A stretch of 35,491 bases of DNA. Origin: Bacillota bacterium (GTDB taxonomy: Bacteria; Bacillota; Clostridia; Acetivibrionales; DSM-1351). A program made the position numbers and the translations under genes. How positions within the stretch are numbered: the stretch's first letter is position 1; each line of letters begins with the position of its first letter. The notes beneath the pieces were generated by a model. The model was given only the letters and a program-made list of their open reading frames with translations, had not been told where the DNA came from and did no database searches. Shown piece by piece: positions 23,497 through 31,745 of this stretch. The stretch covers positions 1 to 35,491 of the forward strand of contig JAEYNY010000210.1 in the NCBI GenBank assembly GCA_023412275.1, given 5' to 3'.

Positions 23497-24240
23497 GTGA
23501 AAAAGAGGTTTTTAGCAAAAATAGCTGCATTATCTATTGCAGTTACATGTGCTTTTTCGGCTAGTGTATCCGCTGCAAGTATGTGGGAACCATTTGATCG
23601 TTATAATACAGGTGTTTGGTCTCTCTCTAATGGTTATTCAAATGGGAGTCCGTTTGGTTGTGATTGGAGTTCAGGAAATGCGAGTTTTAGCGGTGGTCAG
23701 ATGAATTTAAGCATTACCAAAGGTAATAATAAATATTATGGTGCGGAACTGAAATCCAACTCCAACTATGGATATGGATTCTTTGAAACTAACATGATAT
23801 GTCAAAAGCATGTAGGAACAATAAGTTCATTATTTACCTATACTGGACCAAGCTATGGTACAGTTTGGGATGAAATCGACATTGAATTCCTTGGTAAGAC
23901 AGATGCAAATGGCCGTCCTATTCTTCAATTAAATTACTATACTAATGGAGTTGGAAATCATGAGCAGAGCATTTCATTAGGTTATGATCCATCAACATCA
24001 TTCCACAAATATGGATTTAACTGGAGAAATGGATCAATAAAGTGGTATGTTGATAGAAAGCAGGTAGGATATACTGCAACAAACAATATTCCTAAAACAC
24101 CTGGACGTATCATGATGAATCTATGGAATATAGATAACAGTTCAGGACCTATAAATTGGGTTGGAAGATGGGATGGAGTAACTAACAATGTTTCTGCTAA
24201 ATATGATTACACATTATATGATTCAGGATTAAACCCATAA
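23497..24240 (+). CDS. licB: secreted GH16 endo-1,3-1,4-beta-glucanase (lichenase)
   Basis: 247 residues. The signal peptide (Lys-Lys-Arg start, hydrophobic core, SVSAA cleavage near residue 27) leads to a single GH16 domain. The catalytic motif is DEIDIE with nucleophile E126 and acid/base E130. Other lichenase wording includes SNYGYGFFETNM and FHKYGFNWRNGSIKWYVD. It cuts mixed-linkage beta-glucan of cereal cell walls outside the cell. There is no dockerin, carbohydrate-binding module or S-layer domain, so it is a free enzyme, not cellulosomal. GGGAGGAATTGAA precedes a GTG start. A 10-bp palindrome TTGGGCCCAA (23435-23444) lies upstream; its meaning is unknown. Confidence 0.94.
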   Translation: MKKRFLAKIAALSIAVTCAFSASVSAASMWEPFDRYNTGVWSLSNGYSNGSPFGCDWSSGNASFSGGQMNLSITKGNNKYYGAELKSNSNYGYGFFETNMICQKHVGTISSLFTYTGPSYGTVWDEIDIEFLGKTDANGRPILQLNYYTNGVGNHEQSISLGYDPSTSFHKYGFNWRNGSIKWYVDRKQVGYTATNNIPKTPGRIMMNLWNIDNSSGPINWVGRWDGVTNNVSAKYDYTLYDSGLNP

Positions 24241-24270
24241 AATATTAAAAATGATATTAGTAGCTTTTAA

Positions 24271-24312
24271 GCAACAGAGGTGTGGATTACTGATCCATAC
24301 CTCTGTTTATTT
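24271..24312 (+). terminator. intrinsic terminator of the lichenase gene
   Basis: AACAGAGGTGTGGAT (24273-24287) pairs with ATCCATACCTCTGTT (24293-24307) with one mismatch, followed by TATTTA. Confidence 0.85.
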
Positions 24313-24433
24313 ACTTACGAGTTATAATCCTTCAACAAAGATTGCACTATCTCACATCCAATTGATACCACTGTCAATAGACATGTGAGGTAAAGGACTT
24401 TGGGATTATATCTAAGGGTACATTTTTTATCAG

Positions 24434-24462
24434 TTGACATTTACCCAATAGCGCAGGATACT
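24434..24462 (+). promoter_or_regulatory. promoter of the Cys-rich miniprotein
   Basis: TTGACA (24434-24439), 17 bases, GATACT (24457-24462), ending about 50 bp before the start codon. Confidence 0.6.
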
Positions 24463-24512
24463 AACCTTATAAATAAAATAGTTTATTAAGAGAATTCAGG
24501 AGGTTTTGAGGG

Positions 24513-24680
24513 ATGGTTCTTGAAAACGGGTTAGAAAAGTGTAACTGCAAAAAGAAATCATGTATACGTCACGGCAAATGTGCCGAGTGCTTAAAATATC
24601 ATAATGAAAATCCAAAATACCTTCCGTACTGTAAGCGTGCAATAAAGAAAACTGAAAAACCCACACAAGGTGGGTCTTAG
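24513..24680 (+). CDS. Cys-rich miniprotein, DUF6485-like
   Basis: 55 residues, ATG 24513 after AGGAGG. Six cysteines are arranged as KCNCKKKSC, then GKCAECLKYH, and YLPYC. The order C-x-C-x4-C-x6-C-x2-C with YH and LPYC resembles a family of tiny clostridial proteins (DUF6485-like, CPC...C...GKCxxCxxYH...LPxC) that presumably bind a metal such as zinc. The function is unknown. It has its own promoter. A hairpin ACCCAC/GTGGGT overlaps its final codons (24659-24675) and with the following T run may terminate the transcript. Confidence 0.7.
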   Translation: MVLENGLEKCNCKKKSCIRHGKCAECLKYHNENPKYLPYCKRAIKKTEKPTQGGS

Positions 24681-24697
24681 TAAGTTTTTCTATATAA

Positions 24698-25090
24698 TCA
24701 GGATTTGCGTATGAACTCTGCCCTGCATTTTGGACAGGTTATCTGAATTTTGCCTTTACCCTTGGGAACACGCACCTCTTGCTTACATTGAGGACATTTG
24801 AAATACCTGTGAGTTTTAGAATCTTTTAAACGGTTTTTTCTTTTAAAAAACCAGCCGGCAACGGGATTCCAGAACTTTAAGAACTTGTTGTTTTCTGCTC
24901 TTCTACGGTAAATATTTTTAGAGAACATTCTGTAAAGGCATAGAAACAGCGGAATATAAGACAGATAACCAAACCAGTTAACCGGTACAAACATACCAAT
25001 TAATGAAATAAACATTGATAAAAAAAGAAGTCCGGCGGACAAATGATCAGGCCCGTACCTTCCAATCATAAATTTTCTGAACCAATTCAT
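24698..25090 (-). CDS. small membrane protein with C-terminal zinc ribbon
   Basis: 130 residues; GGAGG lies close before the ATG. Two hydrophobic stretches (about residues 17-35 and 38-54, around LSAGLLFLSMFISLIGMF and WFGYLSYIPLFLCLY) form a hairpin in the membrane. A basic linker (YRRRAENNK) follows. The C-terminus is a zinc ribbon, FKCPQCKQEVRVPKGKGK then CPKCRAEF, with four cysteines in two CPxC pairs. This domain plan is common in clostridia and has no assigned role. It is convergent with the Cys-rich miniprotein gene. Confidence 0.72.
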   Translation of the reverse strand: MNWFRKFMIGRYGPDHLSAGLLFLSMFISLIGMFVPVNWFGYLSYIPLFLCLYRMFSKNIYRRRAENNKFLKFWNPVAGWFFKRKNRLKDSKTHRYFKCPQCKQEVRVPKGKGKIQITCPKCRAEFIRKS

Positions 25091-25182
25091 ATAACTTCCT
25101 CCGTAATTTGTGGGTTACATATATTTTAGTAGTGCCGGTCAGGTTTTGCAATATTTATCTTAAAAGGTGGGTAATTATTAAC

Positions 25183-25211
25183 TTGAAGGTACTGTATGAA
25201 TATGTTAAAAT
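25183..25211 (+). promoter_or_regulatory. promoter of the TM1266-hydG-hydF operon
   Basis: TTGAAG (25183-25188), 17 bases, TAAAAT (25206-25211). A start near 25218 gives a leader of about 175 bases that contains the structured RNA. Confidence 0.55.
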
Positions 25212-25248
25212 ATTATCAAAGTATCTGAACTCAAAGTACTAATACTGA

Positions 25249-25373
25249 GAGCGAAGAGATTTATTTGAAATAATCGTTCTGAATGCACGAGGGTCAGTCC
25301 CAAGTGGTAAGACGGTGCTATAAGGTGGAGTAGGAGAAACCCCGTGCCTGTAAATGCATCCGGGGTTTTATTT
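25249..25373 (+). ncRNA. structured leader with terminator/antiterminator switch before hydG-hydF
   Basis: A first hairpin pairs AGAGCGA (about 25248-25254) with TCGTTCT (25274-25280). Then GCACG-A-GGGT (25285-25294) can pair with ACCCCGTGC (25339-25347) with a single bulged A. The same ACCCCG also forms the terminator stem AAACCCCG (25337-25344) with CGGGGTTT (25361-25368), followed by a T-rich run. The two folds exclude each other, the usual riboswitch layout. I do not recognise the class; it lacks T-box, TPP, SAM, FMN, lysine and glycine motifs. Confidence 0.6.
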
Positions 25374-25394
25374 TATTTATAAGGAGGCAGCCAA

Positions 25395-25640
25395 ATGGAG
25401 ACAAGGATTGCTCTGATAGGAATAATAGTTGATGATTTATCGTCAGCAGAAAAGATAAACTTGATACTGCATGAATTTGGGAAATATATAGTGGGAAGAA
25501 TGGGTATTCCATACCGTGAAAAGGGTGTCTCCATTATAAGCGTGGTTGTTGATGCCCCAAATGATGTCATCAGTTCACTTTCAGGGAAATTGGGAATGTT
25601 AAGGGGAGTCAATACAAAGACCGTTTACTCAAAAATATAA
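25395..25640 (+). CDS. TM1266-type iron-only hydrogenase system regulator
   Basis: 81 residues. A small ACT/NikR-C-like fold: METRIALIGIIVDDLSSAEK opening, the middle helix around LHEFGKYIVGRMGIPYREKG, and the strand ISVVVDAPNDVISSLSGKLG. Proteins of this type sit next to hydrogenase maturase genes and are presumed regulators; a DNA-binding part is not visible. AAGGAGG precedes the ATG, just after the leader terminator. hydG follows 63 bp later. Confidence 0.85.
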   Translation: METRIALIGIIVDDLSSAEKINLILHEFGKYIVGRMGIPYREKGVSIISVVVDAPNDVISSLSGKLGMLRGVNTKTVYSKI

Positions 25641-25703
25641 ATCCACTTATAACATCCTCGTAATGTCAGATTAAAAAAATCTGTTTTTGTGGAGGAATTA
25701 AGA

Positions 25704-27116
25704 ATGTATAACAGTAAATCAAAAAAAGCCGAAGAATTCATTAATGATGAGGAAATTTTAGAAACGTTGGAGTATGCCCGCAGGAACAAGGAGAATATGC
25801 CACTTATAGAAGATATTCTTCAGAAGGCAGCTGAGTACAAAGGAATAAGCTATAGGGAAGCAGCAGTATTGTTGGAATGTGAGCTGGATGAGGTTAAAGA
25901 AAAGGTGTCTAAGCTTGCAGAGCATATTAAAAAGAAATTCTATGGAAACAGGATAGTAATGTTTGCGCCTCTGTATCTTTCAAACTACTGTGTAAATGAG
26001 TGCAGATATTGCCCCTACCACGGTTCAAACAAGCACATAGCAAGGAAGCAGTTGTCTCAGGAGGACATCGTCAGGGAAGTTATGGCCTTGCAGGATATGG
26101 GGCATAAACGACTTGCTCTTGAAACGGGAGAGGACCCGGAGAACTGTCCTATAGAATATGTATTGGAAAGTATTAAAACAATTTACGGAATAAAGCACAA
26201 AAATGGTGCAATACGTCGTGTAAATGTTAATATTGCCGCTACAACCGTTGAAAATTACAAAAAGCTCAAGTATGCGGGAATAGGAACTTATATATTATTT
26301 CAGGAGACTTACCATAAACCCACATACGAATATCTTCATCCAAAGGGGCCAAAGCACAACTATGCATATCACACTGAGGCCATGGACAGAGCAATGGAGG
26401 GTGGAATTGATGATGTAGGACTTGGTGTTCTCTTTGGTCTGAACCTTTACAAATATGATTTTGTAGGTCTACTTATGCACGCAAAGCATTTGGAGGATGC
26501 AATGGGAGTTGGGCCTCACACAATCAGCGTTCCACGTATAAGGCCGGCTGATGATGTGGATCTGAAGGAATACTCTAATGCAATACCTGACTCCATATTT
26601 GAAAAAATTGTAGCAATACTTCGTATAGCAGTACCGTACACAGGGATAATTATGTCAACAAGAGAATCGGAAAAGACCCGTGGAGAATGTCTCAAATTGG
26701 GTGTTTCCCAAATCAGTGGAGGGTCATCAACGAGTGTAGGCGGTTATGTAGAAAAAGAAGCAGAGAATTCTGCACAATTTGAAGTTAACGATACAAGAAC
26801 CATGGATGAAATAGTTAACTGGCTTTTAACACTAGGGTATATTCCAAGCTTCTGTACAGCCTGCTACCGGGAAGGCCGAACAGGGGACCGTTTTATGAGA
26901 CTTGTTAAAAGTGGTGCAATTGCACACGTCTGTCATCCAAATGCAATTATGACACTAAAGGAATATCTGGAAGACTACGCATCGGAAGACACAAGAGTAA
27001 GAGGCGAGAAGATGATAGAAAAAGAAGTAGAGTTGCTGCAAAATGACGATGTTAAAAGAATCGTAAAAGAGCATTTAAGCGATCTCCATGATGGTAAGAG
27101 GGATTTCAGATTCTAG
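25704..27116 (+). CDS. hydG: [FeFe]-hydrogenase maturase HydG, tyrosine lyase
   Basis: 470 residues from ATG 25704 after GTGGAGG. A radical-SAM enzyme that splits tyrosine to give the CO and CN ligands of the H-cluster and p-cresol. The SAM-cluster triad is C96-x3-C100-x2-C103 (CVNECRYC). The C-terminal domain keeps the second cluster motif CTAC then 22 residues and C in AHVCHPNA, the C-x2-C-x22-C set typical of HydG. LETGEDPENCP and the QETYHKPTYEYLHPKGPK block (QETYHKPTYEYLHP) are also characteristic. It is in an operon with the small regulator upstream and hydF 17 bp downstream. Confidence 0.96.
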   Translation: MYNSKSKKAEEFINDEEILETLEYARRNKENMPLIEDILQKAAEYKGISYREAAVLLECELDEVKEKVSKLAEHIKKKFYGNRIVMFAPLYLSNYCVNECRYCPYHGSNKHIARKQLSQEDIVREVMALQDMGHKRLALETGEDPENCPIEYVLESIKTIYGIKHKNGAIRRVNVNIAATTVENYKKLKYAGIGTYILFQETYHKPTYEYLHPKGPKHNYAYHTEAMDRAMEGGIDDVGLGVLFGLNLYKYDFVGLLMHAKHLEDAMGVGPHTISVPRIRPADDVDLKEYSNAIPDSIFEKIVAILRIAVPYTGIIMSTRESEKTRGECLKLGVSQISGGSSTSVGGYVEKEAENSAQFEVNDTRTMDEIVNWLLTLGYIPSFCTACYREGRTGDRFMRLVKSGAIAHVCHPNAIMTLKEYLEDYASEDTRVRGEKMIEKEVELLQNDDVKRIVKEHLSDLHDGKRDFRF

Positions 27117-27133
27117 ATAAGGAGGCATACAAA

Positions 27134-28324
27134 ATGAGTCTTACAAATACACCGGGTGCAAACAGACTGCACATTGCGCTGTTCGGCAGAAGAAACAGCG
27201 GAAAATCTTCACTAATTAATGCAATAACAGGACAGGACATCGCGCTGGTATCCGAAATAGCCGGAACCACTACCGATCCCGTATACAAGGCTATGGAACT
27301 GCATCCCATAGGCCCTGTTATGTTTATTGATACAGCGGGTTTCGACGACGTTGGAACTTTAGGAGAATTGAGAATAGAAAAAACCCGTAAGGCAATAGAA
27401 AAAACAGATGTAGCCATTGTATTTTTCTCAGGGACAGAGCTTTCGCTGGAAAAGGAATGGACTGATGAACTTAAAAAACGTAAAATACCCGTTATTCCTG
27501 TTATTAATAAAGCAGATATACTTGATAATACCGAGGATATAAAAAAGCAGGTAGAGGATACACTTGGGCTGGTGCCAATCGTTATCAGTGCAAAGGAAAA
27601 AACCGGTCTTGATAAAGTCAGGGAAGAACTCATAAGAGCTGTACCGGAAGATTTCGAGGTAAGCAGCATAACTGCCCATCTTGTAAACGAAGGAGACCTG
27701 GTACTGCTGGTTATGCCTCAGGATATTCAGGCTCCAAAGGGTCGCCTTATTCTGCCGCAGGTTCAGGTCATCAGAGATTTGCTGGATTTAAAATGTATGG
27801 TTATGAGCGTTACCACCGATAAGCTTGACAATGCGCTAAAGGCAATGGTGAAACCACCAAAGCTGATAATTACCGATTCTCAGGTATTCGACAAGGTGCA
27901 TGCAAAAAAACCTGAAGAAAGCCTGTTGACATCTTTTTCCGTGCTGTTTGCAGAATACAAAGGTGATATTTCTGCATACATTAAAGGTGCAGAAGCAATA
28001 GATGCACTAACTGAGGATTCGGCTGTTTTGATTGCAGAAGCCTGTACACACGCTCCCCTCAGTGAGGATATAGGTCGTGTACAACTTCCGAGGCTTCTCA
28101 GACAAAAAGTGGGTGAGGGCCTGACAGTTGACATTGTCAGCGGGGCAGACTTTCCAAAGGATTTGTCAAAATACTCACTTGTTATTCAGTGCGGTTGCTG
28201 TATGTTTAACAGAAAATATGTTCTTTCTCGGATAGAGTCAGCTACGGCGCAGAAGGTAAGTATATGCAATTACGGAATTGCTATTGCAAAGCTTAGGGGC
28301 ATATTGGAAAAAGTGGCTTTATAA
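27134..28324 (+). CDS. hydF: [FeFe]-hydrogenase maturation GTPase HydF
   Basis: 396 residues. The N-terminal GTPase domain has G1 GRRNSGKSSL, G2 region GTTTDPV, G3 DTAGFDD, G4 NKAD and G5 SAKEKTG. Then comes a dimerisation domain and a C-terminal [4Fe-4S] domain with CTHAPLSEDIGRVQLPRLL and QCGCCMFNRK. The family usually has HCxxC in the last motif; here the His is Gln, while the CxH and CxxC positions remain. HydF is the scaffold that carries the diiron precursor to HydA. AAGGAGG precedes the ATG. It ends the maturase operon. Confidence 0.95.
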   Translation: MSLTNTPGANRLHIALFGRRNSGKSSLINAITGQDIALVSEIAGTTTDPVYKAMELHPIGPVMFIDTAGFDDVGTLGELRIEKTRKAIEKTDVAIVFFSGTELSLEKEWTDELKKRKIPVIPVINKADILDNTEDIKKQVEDTLGLVPIVISAKEKTGLDKVREELIRAVPEDFEVSSITAHLVNEGDLVLLVMPQDIQAPKGRLILPQVQVIRDLLDLKCMVMSVTTDKLDNALKAMVKPPKLIITDSQVFDKVHAKKPEESLLTSFSVLFAEYKGDISAYIKGAEAIDALTEDSAVLIAEACTHAPLSEDIGRVQLPRLLRQKVGEGLTVDIVSGADFPKDLSKYSLVIQCGCCMFNRKYVLSRIESATAQKVSICNYGIAIAKLRGILEKVAL

Positions 28325-28507
28325 GTCAAGAAGTATTTACCATTTTGTAACTTTTAAAAAGTACAAAAATATTGCATAATTATATTAATATGATAATATA
28401 AATAATAGATAATTTTGACTTAATATGTACAAATATAAATCGTACTTTATAAATGGTTATAATTTCTGTTAAATTATCAAATTAAGGGAATCAAGGAGTT
28501 GTTTCGT

Positions 28508-29536
28508 TTGGGATTTGGACAGGACATCGGTATTGATTTGGGTACTGCAACAGTACTTGTATACATTAAAGGTAAGGGAATCGTATTAAGGGAACCATCC
28601 GTTGTAGCTATAGATAAGAACACAAATAAATTACTTGCGGTAGGCGAAGAGGCAAGAAGAATGCTGGGAAGAACACCTGGAAACATAGTGGCTATCAGGC
28701 CTCTGCGCGAAGGTGTAATTTCTGATTATGACATAACAGAGAGAATGCTTAAATATTTCATAAATAAAGTTACCGGGAACAGAAAGTTTTTCAAACCAAG
28801 AATTATGGTTTGCGTCCCCAGCGGTGTTACAGAAGTTGAAAAGCGTGCTGTAATAGATGCATCCATGCAAGCGGGAGCACGAAAGACATATTTAATAGAA
28901 GAACCTATTGCAGCTGCTATTGGAGCAGGCATTGATATTGCAAAGGCTTGTGGTAGTATGGTTGTTGACATGGGTGGCGGTACTACGGATATTGCGGTAA
29001 TATCCTTGGGCGGTACGGTAGTAAGTACTTCCATAAAGATAGCCGGAGACAAGTTTGACGAAGCTATTGTTCGTTATATGCGTAAAAAGCACAACATTAT
29101 GATAGGTGAAAGAACTGCCGAAGAATTGAAAATCAACATAGGTACGGTTTATCCACGAGTTCAGGAGGTTACAATGGACATCAGAGGAAGGAACCTGATT
29201 TCAGGGCTTCCAAAGACAATTACCATATCCTCAACTGAGATGATGGAAGCGTTGGAAGAACCTATTTCAAGTGTTGTTGAAGCCGTACATTCAGTTCTTG
29301 AACGTACACCACCTGAGCTTGCAGCTGACATCAGCGACAGAGGCATAGTTATGACAGGCGGTGGAAGTCTTATTTACGGTCTGGATAAGCTGCTTCAGGA
29401 GAAGACAGGTATAAATGTAATAATTGCAGATGACTCTATTTCTTGTGTAGCCCTTGGAACAGGGAAGGCGCTGGACAATATAGAAGCAATTGAAGCTAGT
29501 GCACTTACAGAAAACAGGGCAAGTTATAAAAGATAA
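28508..29536 (+). CDS. mbl: MreB/Mbl-family cell-shape actin homologue
   Basis: 342 residues from TTG 28508, ten bases after AAGGAG; the TTG at 28499 is too close to that site. The actin-like ATPase motifs are present: DIGIDLGTATVLVYIKGKG (phosphate 1), the MVVDMGGGTTDIAVISLGG phosphate 2 loop, and TGGGSLIYGLDKLL (adenosine). It forms filaments under the membrane that guide side-wall synthesis. Placement between spoIIID and the flhO/flhP-like genes matches mbl of Bacillus subtilis, so I call it Mbl rather than MreB; sequence alone does not decide. A terminator follows. Confidence 0.88.
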   Translation: MGFGQDIGIDLGTATVLVYIKGKGIVLREPSVVAIDKNTNKLLAVGEEARRMLGRTPGNIVAIRPLREGVISDYDITERMLKYFINKVTGNRKFFKPRIMVCVPSGVTEVEKRAVIDASMQAGARKTYLIEEPIAAAIGAGIDIAKACGSMVVDMGGGTTDIAVISLGGTVVSTSIKIAGDKFDEAIVRYMRKKHNIMIGERTAEELKINIGTVYPRVQEVTMDIRGRNLISGLPKTITISSTEMMEALEEPISSVVEAVHSVLERTPPELAADISDRGIVMTGGGSLIYGLDKLLQEKTGINVIIADDSISCVALGTGKALDNIEAIEASALTENRASYKR

Positions 29537-29550
29537 AGAATAAATGTAAT

Positions 29551-29580
29551 CGAGGGGTAAAACATTTACCCCTCTTTTTG
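29551..29580 (+). terminator. intrinsic terminator of mbl
   Basis: GAGGGGTAAA (29552-29561) pairs with TTTACCCCTC (29565-29574) over a three-base loop, followed by five Ts. Confidence 0.92.
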
Positions 29581-29673
29581 ATATTCAGGATATATTTAGT
29601 ATAGAAAAAATCTAAAGTAAATAATTATTATTGCCGATATATAGAGTAATGAATTTACATAAGGAGATATCTT

Positions 29674-30471
29674 ATGATTAGAGGTTTATATACTTCTGCG
29701 TGGAGTATGCTGGCAAATCAAAAGAAACTTGACGTTATCACAAATAATATGGCAAACGTCAATACTACGGCATACAAGAAGGATACAGTAGTTTACCAGA
29801 GTTTTCCTGAAATTTTAACAAGGAGAATTAACGACACACAGAGTCCGACCAATCCGTCAGCCGTTGTTGGTACAATGGAGCTCAGTAGTGATGTCGGCGA
29901 AGTATATACATATTACACACAGGGTCAGATGGTGCAGACCGGAGACAGATACGACCTTGCAATTAAAGATGATAATACGGGTGAGGCAGCAAGTCCTGCG
30001 TTTTTCACTGTAGGAGTTATAAATCCACAGGATAACACAATGCAGGAGTTTTATACAAAAAACGGTTCATTTTGTCTGGACGCTAACAATCAACTGGTGA
30101 CAGGGGATGGATATGCCGTATTGGGTAAAAAAGGACCTATAACCCTTAAACAGGGAGACTTTACAGTTGATAGCAAAGGTAATATTATGCAGAATGGGGC
30201 TGTTGTTGACACTCTTCGCATAGCTCAGTTTGCAGATTCAACCCAATTAAGAAAATTCGGAAATAATCTTGTTCAGAATAACGGAGGCGAGATAGCTGAA
30301 TTTACAGGTTCAGTTATTCAGGGTTATGATGAGCAGTCAAATGTTAATGTTATAGATGAAATGGTTGATATGATAACGGTTATGAGAGCATATGAGGCAA
30401 ATCAAAAAGTTTTGCAGGCTCAGGATGGAACGTTAGACAAAGCAGTTAATGAGGTAGGTTTGGTTAGATAA
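29674..30471 (+). CDS. flhO: flagellar basal-body rod protein, FlhO/FlgF-like
   Basis: 265 residues; AAGGAGATATC precedes the ATG. The N-terminal rod-protein motif ITNNMANVNTTAYKKD and the C-terminal helix ending in VNVIDEMVDMITVMRAYEAN frame a variable middle domain. These proteins assemble end to end as the axial rod through the cell wall after export by the flagellar type III system. It is the first of two tandem rod genes and matches FlhO in the Bacillus order mbl-flhO-flhP. Distinguishing FlgF from FlgG types by sequence alone is unsafe. Confidence 0.87.
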   Translation: MIRGLYTSAWSMLANQKKLDVITNNMANVNTTAYKKDTVVYQSFPEILTRRINDTQSPTNPSAVVGTMELSSDVGEVYTYYTQGQMVQTGDRYDLAIKDDNTGEAASPAFFTVGVINPQDNTMQEFYTKNGSFCLDANNQLVTGDGYAVLGKKGPITLKQGDFTVDSKGNIMQNGAVVDTLRIAQFADSTQLRKFGNNLVQNNGGEIAEFTGSVIQGYDEQSNVNVIDEMVDMITVMRAYEANQKVLQAQDGTLDKAVNEVGLVR

Positions 30472-30525
30472 TATAATAAATTCCGATAAACATATATTTT
30501 AAATTTATTTGGAGGTTTAAAGGCT

Positions 30526-31338
30526 ATGATGAGAGCATTGTATACAGCCGGATCAGGAATGAAGGCTCAACAGTTCAATGTAGATGTTATTTCAAATAAT
30601 CTTGCAAACGTTAATACCACTGGATATAAAAAGGAAAGAGCAGAATTTAAAGATCTTCTGTACCAGACAATGGACAGAGCATACGTTCTGAATGATGCCG
30701 GAAAACCTGTAAACCTTCAGGTAGGACATGGAACGGTAGTAAGCTCCACAGTGAGAAATTTTGAAAATGGTACTCCTGAGCAGACAGGTTCCAACCTTGA
30801 TTTTGCTATAGATGGTGAAGGTTTCTTCACTATAAGGGGTCCACAGGGTAATGTTCAATATTCAAGGGACGGTTCCTTTAAGCTGAGTATTACAGAGGAT
30901 GGTATGAAGAAACTTACTACATCCGATGGATACGCTGTTCTTGACAATGCTGGGGAGGAGATACTATTCGACCCTGAAGTGAATATATCTGAACTTTCAG
31001 TATCCCCACGTGGAGAGATGAGCTATAAAGATGCAGAAGGTGTTAGCGTCCCTATGGATCAGACTATAGGAATGGTAACCTTCCCCAATAAGTATGCTTT
31101 AGAAGCAGTAGGAAACAACCTTTATTCAAGTAATTCAGCAACCGGAGAACCTGTACAGGTCAGCGAAGACGAAAATGCAAAGAGTATTATGAAACAGGGT
31201 TTTCTTGAATCCTCCAATGTTCAGGTTGTTGACGAAATGGTAAAGCTGATAGTTGCTCAGAGAGCATATGAAGTTAGTTCAAAGGCAATACAGTCATCTG
31301 ACGATATGCTTCAGATAGCAAATAATTTGAGAAGATAG
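30526..31338 (+). CDS. flhP: flagellar basal-body rod protein, FlhP/FlgG-like
   Basis: 270 residues; GGAGGTTTAAAGGCT precedes two adjacent ATG codons, and either may start. MRALYTAGSGMKAQQFNVD, ISNNLANVNTTGYKKE and the C-terminal VQVVDEMVKLIVAQRAYEVSSK (VDEMVKLIVAQRAYEV) are textbook FlgG-type rod sequences. It lies 54 bp after the first rod gene and 17 bp before the rod-binding protein, so the three are one operon. It probably forms the distal rod. Confidence 0.9.
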   Translation: MMRALYTAGSGMKAQQFNVDVISNNLANVNTTGYKKERAEFKDLLYQTMDRAYVLNDAGKPVNLQVGHGTVVSSTVRNFENGTPEQTGSNLDFAIDGEGFFTIRGPQGNVQYSRDGSFKLSITEDGMKKLTTSDGYAVLDNAGEEILFDPEVNISELSVSPRGEMSYKDAEGVSVPMDQTIGMVTFPNKYALEAVGNNLYSSNSATGEPVQVSEDENAKSIMKQGFLESSNVQVVDEMVKLIVAQRAYEVSSKAIQSSDDMLQIANNLRR

Positions 31339-31355
31339 AAAACAGGTGAATTATA

Positions 31356-31745
31356 ATGGATGTAGGAAGCATTAATTCAAAAAATACATTTGATACTGCC
31401 AGAAGCACCAGTTCAAAAATTTCTGAGGACAGTTTTGAAAAACGACTCAGAGAGGCTGCTGCTAAAGGCGATGACAGCGAATTGAAAGAAGTGTGTAATC
31501 AGTTTGAAAGCTTGTTTGTAAGCATGCTTTATAAACAGATGAAGTCTACGGTACCAAAGTCAGATTATCTGGGAAATGACACTGCGTCTGACATATACAA
31601 TTCAATGCTTGATGATCAGCTTTGCGAGGTTGCATCTGAAAGAGGTATTGGTTTGGGTGATATGATGTACAAGCAGTTGTCTAAAAAGTATAAACAGGAA
31701 GACTCTGCCTCAGTTACCGGAGGAGTATTTGATGAAAAAAAATAA
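31356..31745 (+). CDS. FlgJ N-terminal-type rod-binding protein
   Basis: 129 residues. The rod-binding domain of FlgJ spans about 35-105: LKEVCNQFESLFVSMLYKQMK (here QFESLFVSMLYKQM) followed by YNSMLDDQLCEVASERGIGLGDMMY. The muramidase domain of proteobacterial FlgJ is absent, as is normal in Firmicutes. It caps or chaperones rod assembly. Its last codons overlap the next gene by 14 bp. Confidence 0.88.
   Translation: MDVGSINSKNTFDTARSTSSKISEDSFEKRLREAAAKGDDSELKEVCNQFESLFVSMLYKQMKSTVPKSDYLGNDTASDIYNSMLDDQLCEVASERGIGLGDMMYKQLSKKYKQEDSASVTGGVFDEKK

Noticed and set aside
25285..25347. tRNA gene in the hydG leader
   Set aside because: A D-arm-like segment is present but there is no T-arm sequence, no proper acceptor stem and no CCA; the pairing fits a terminator switch instead.
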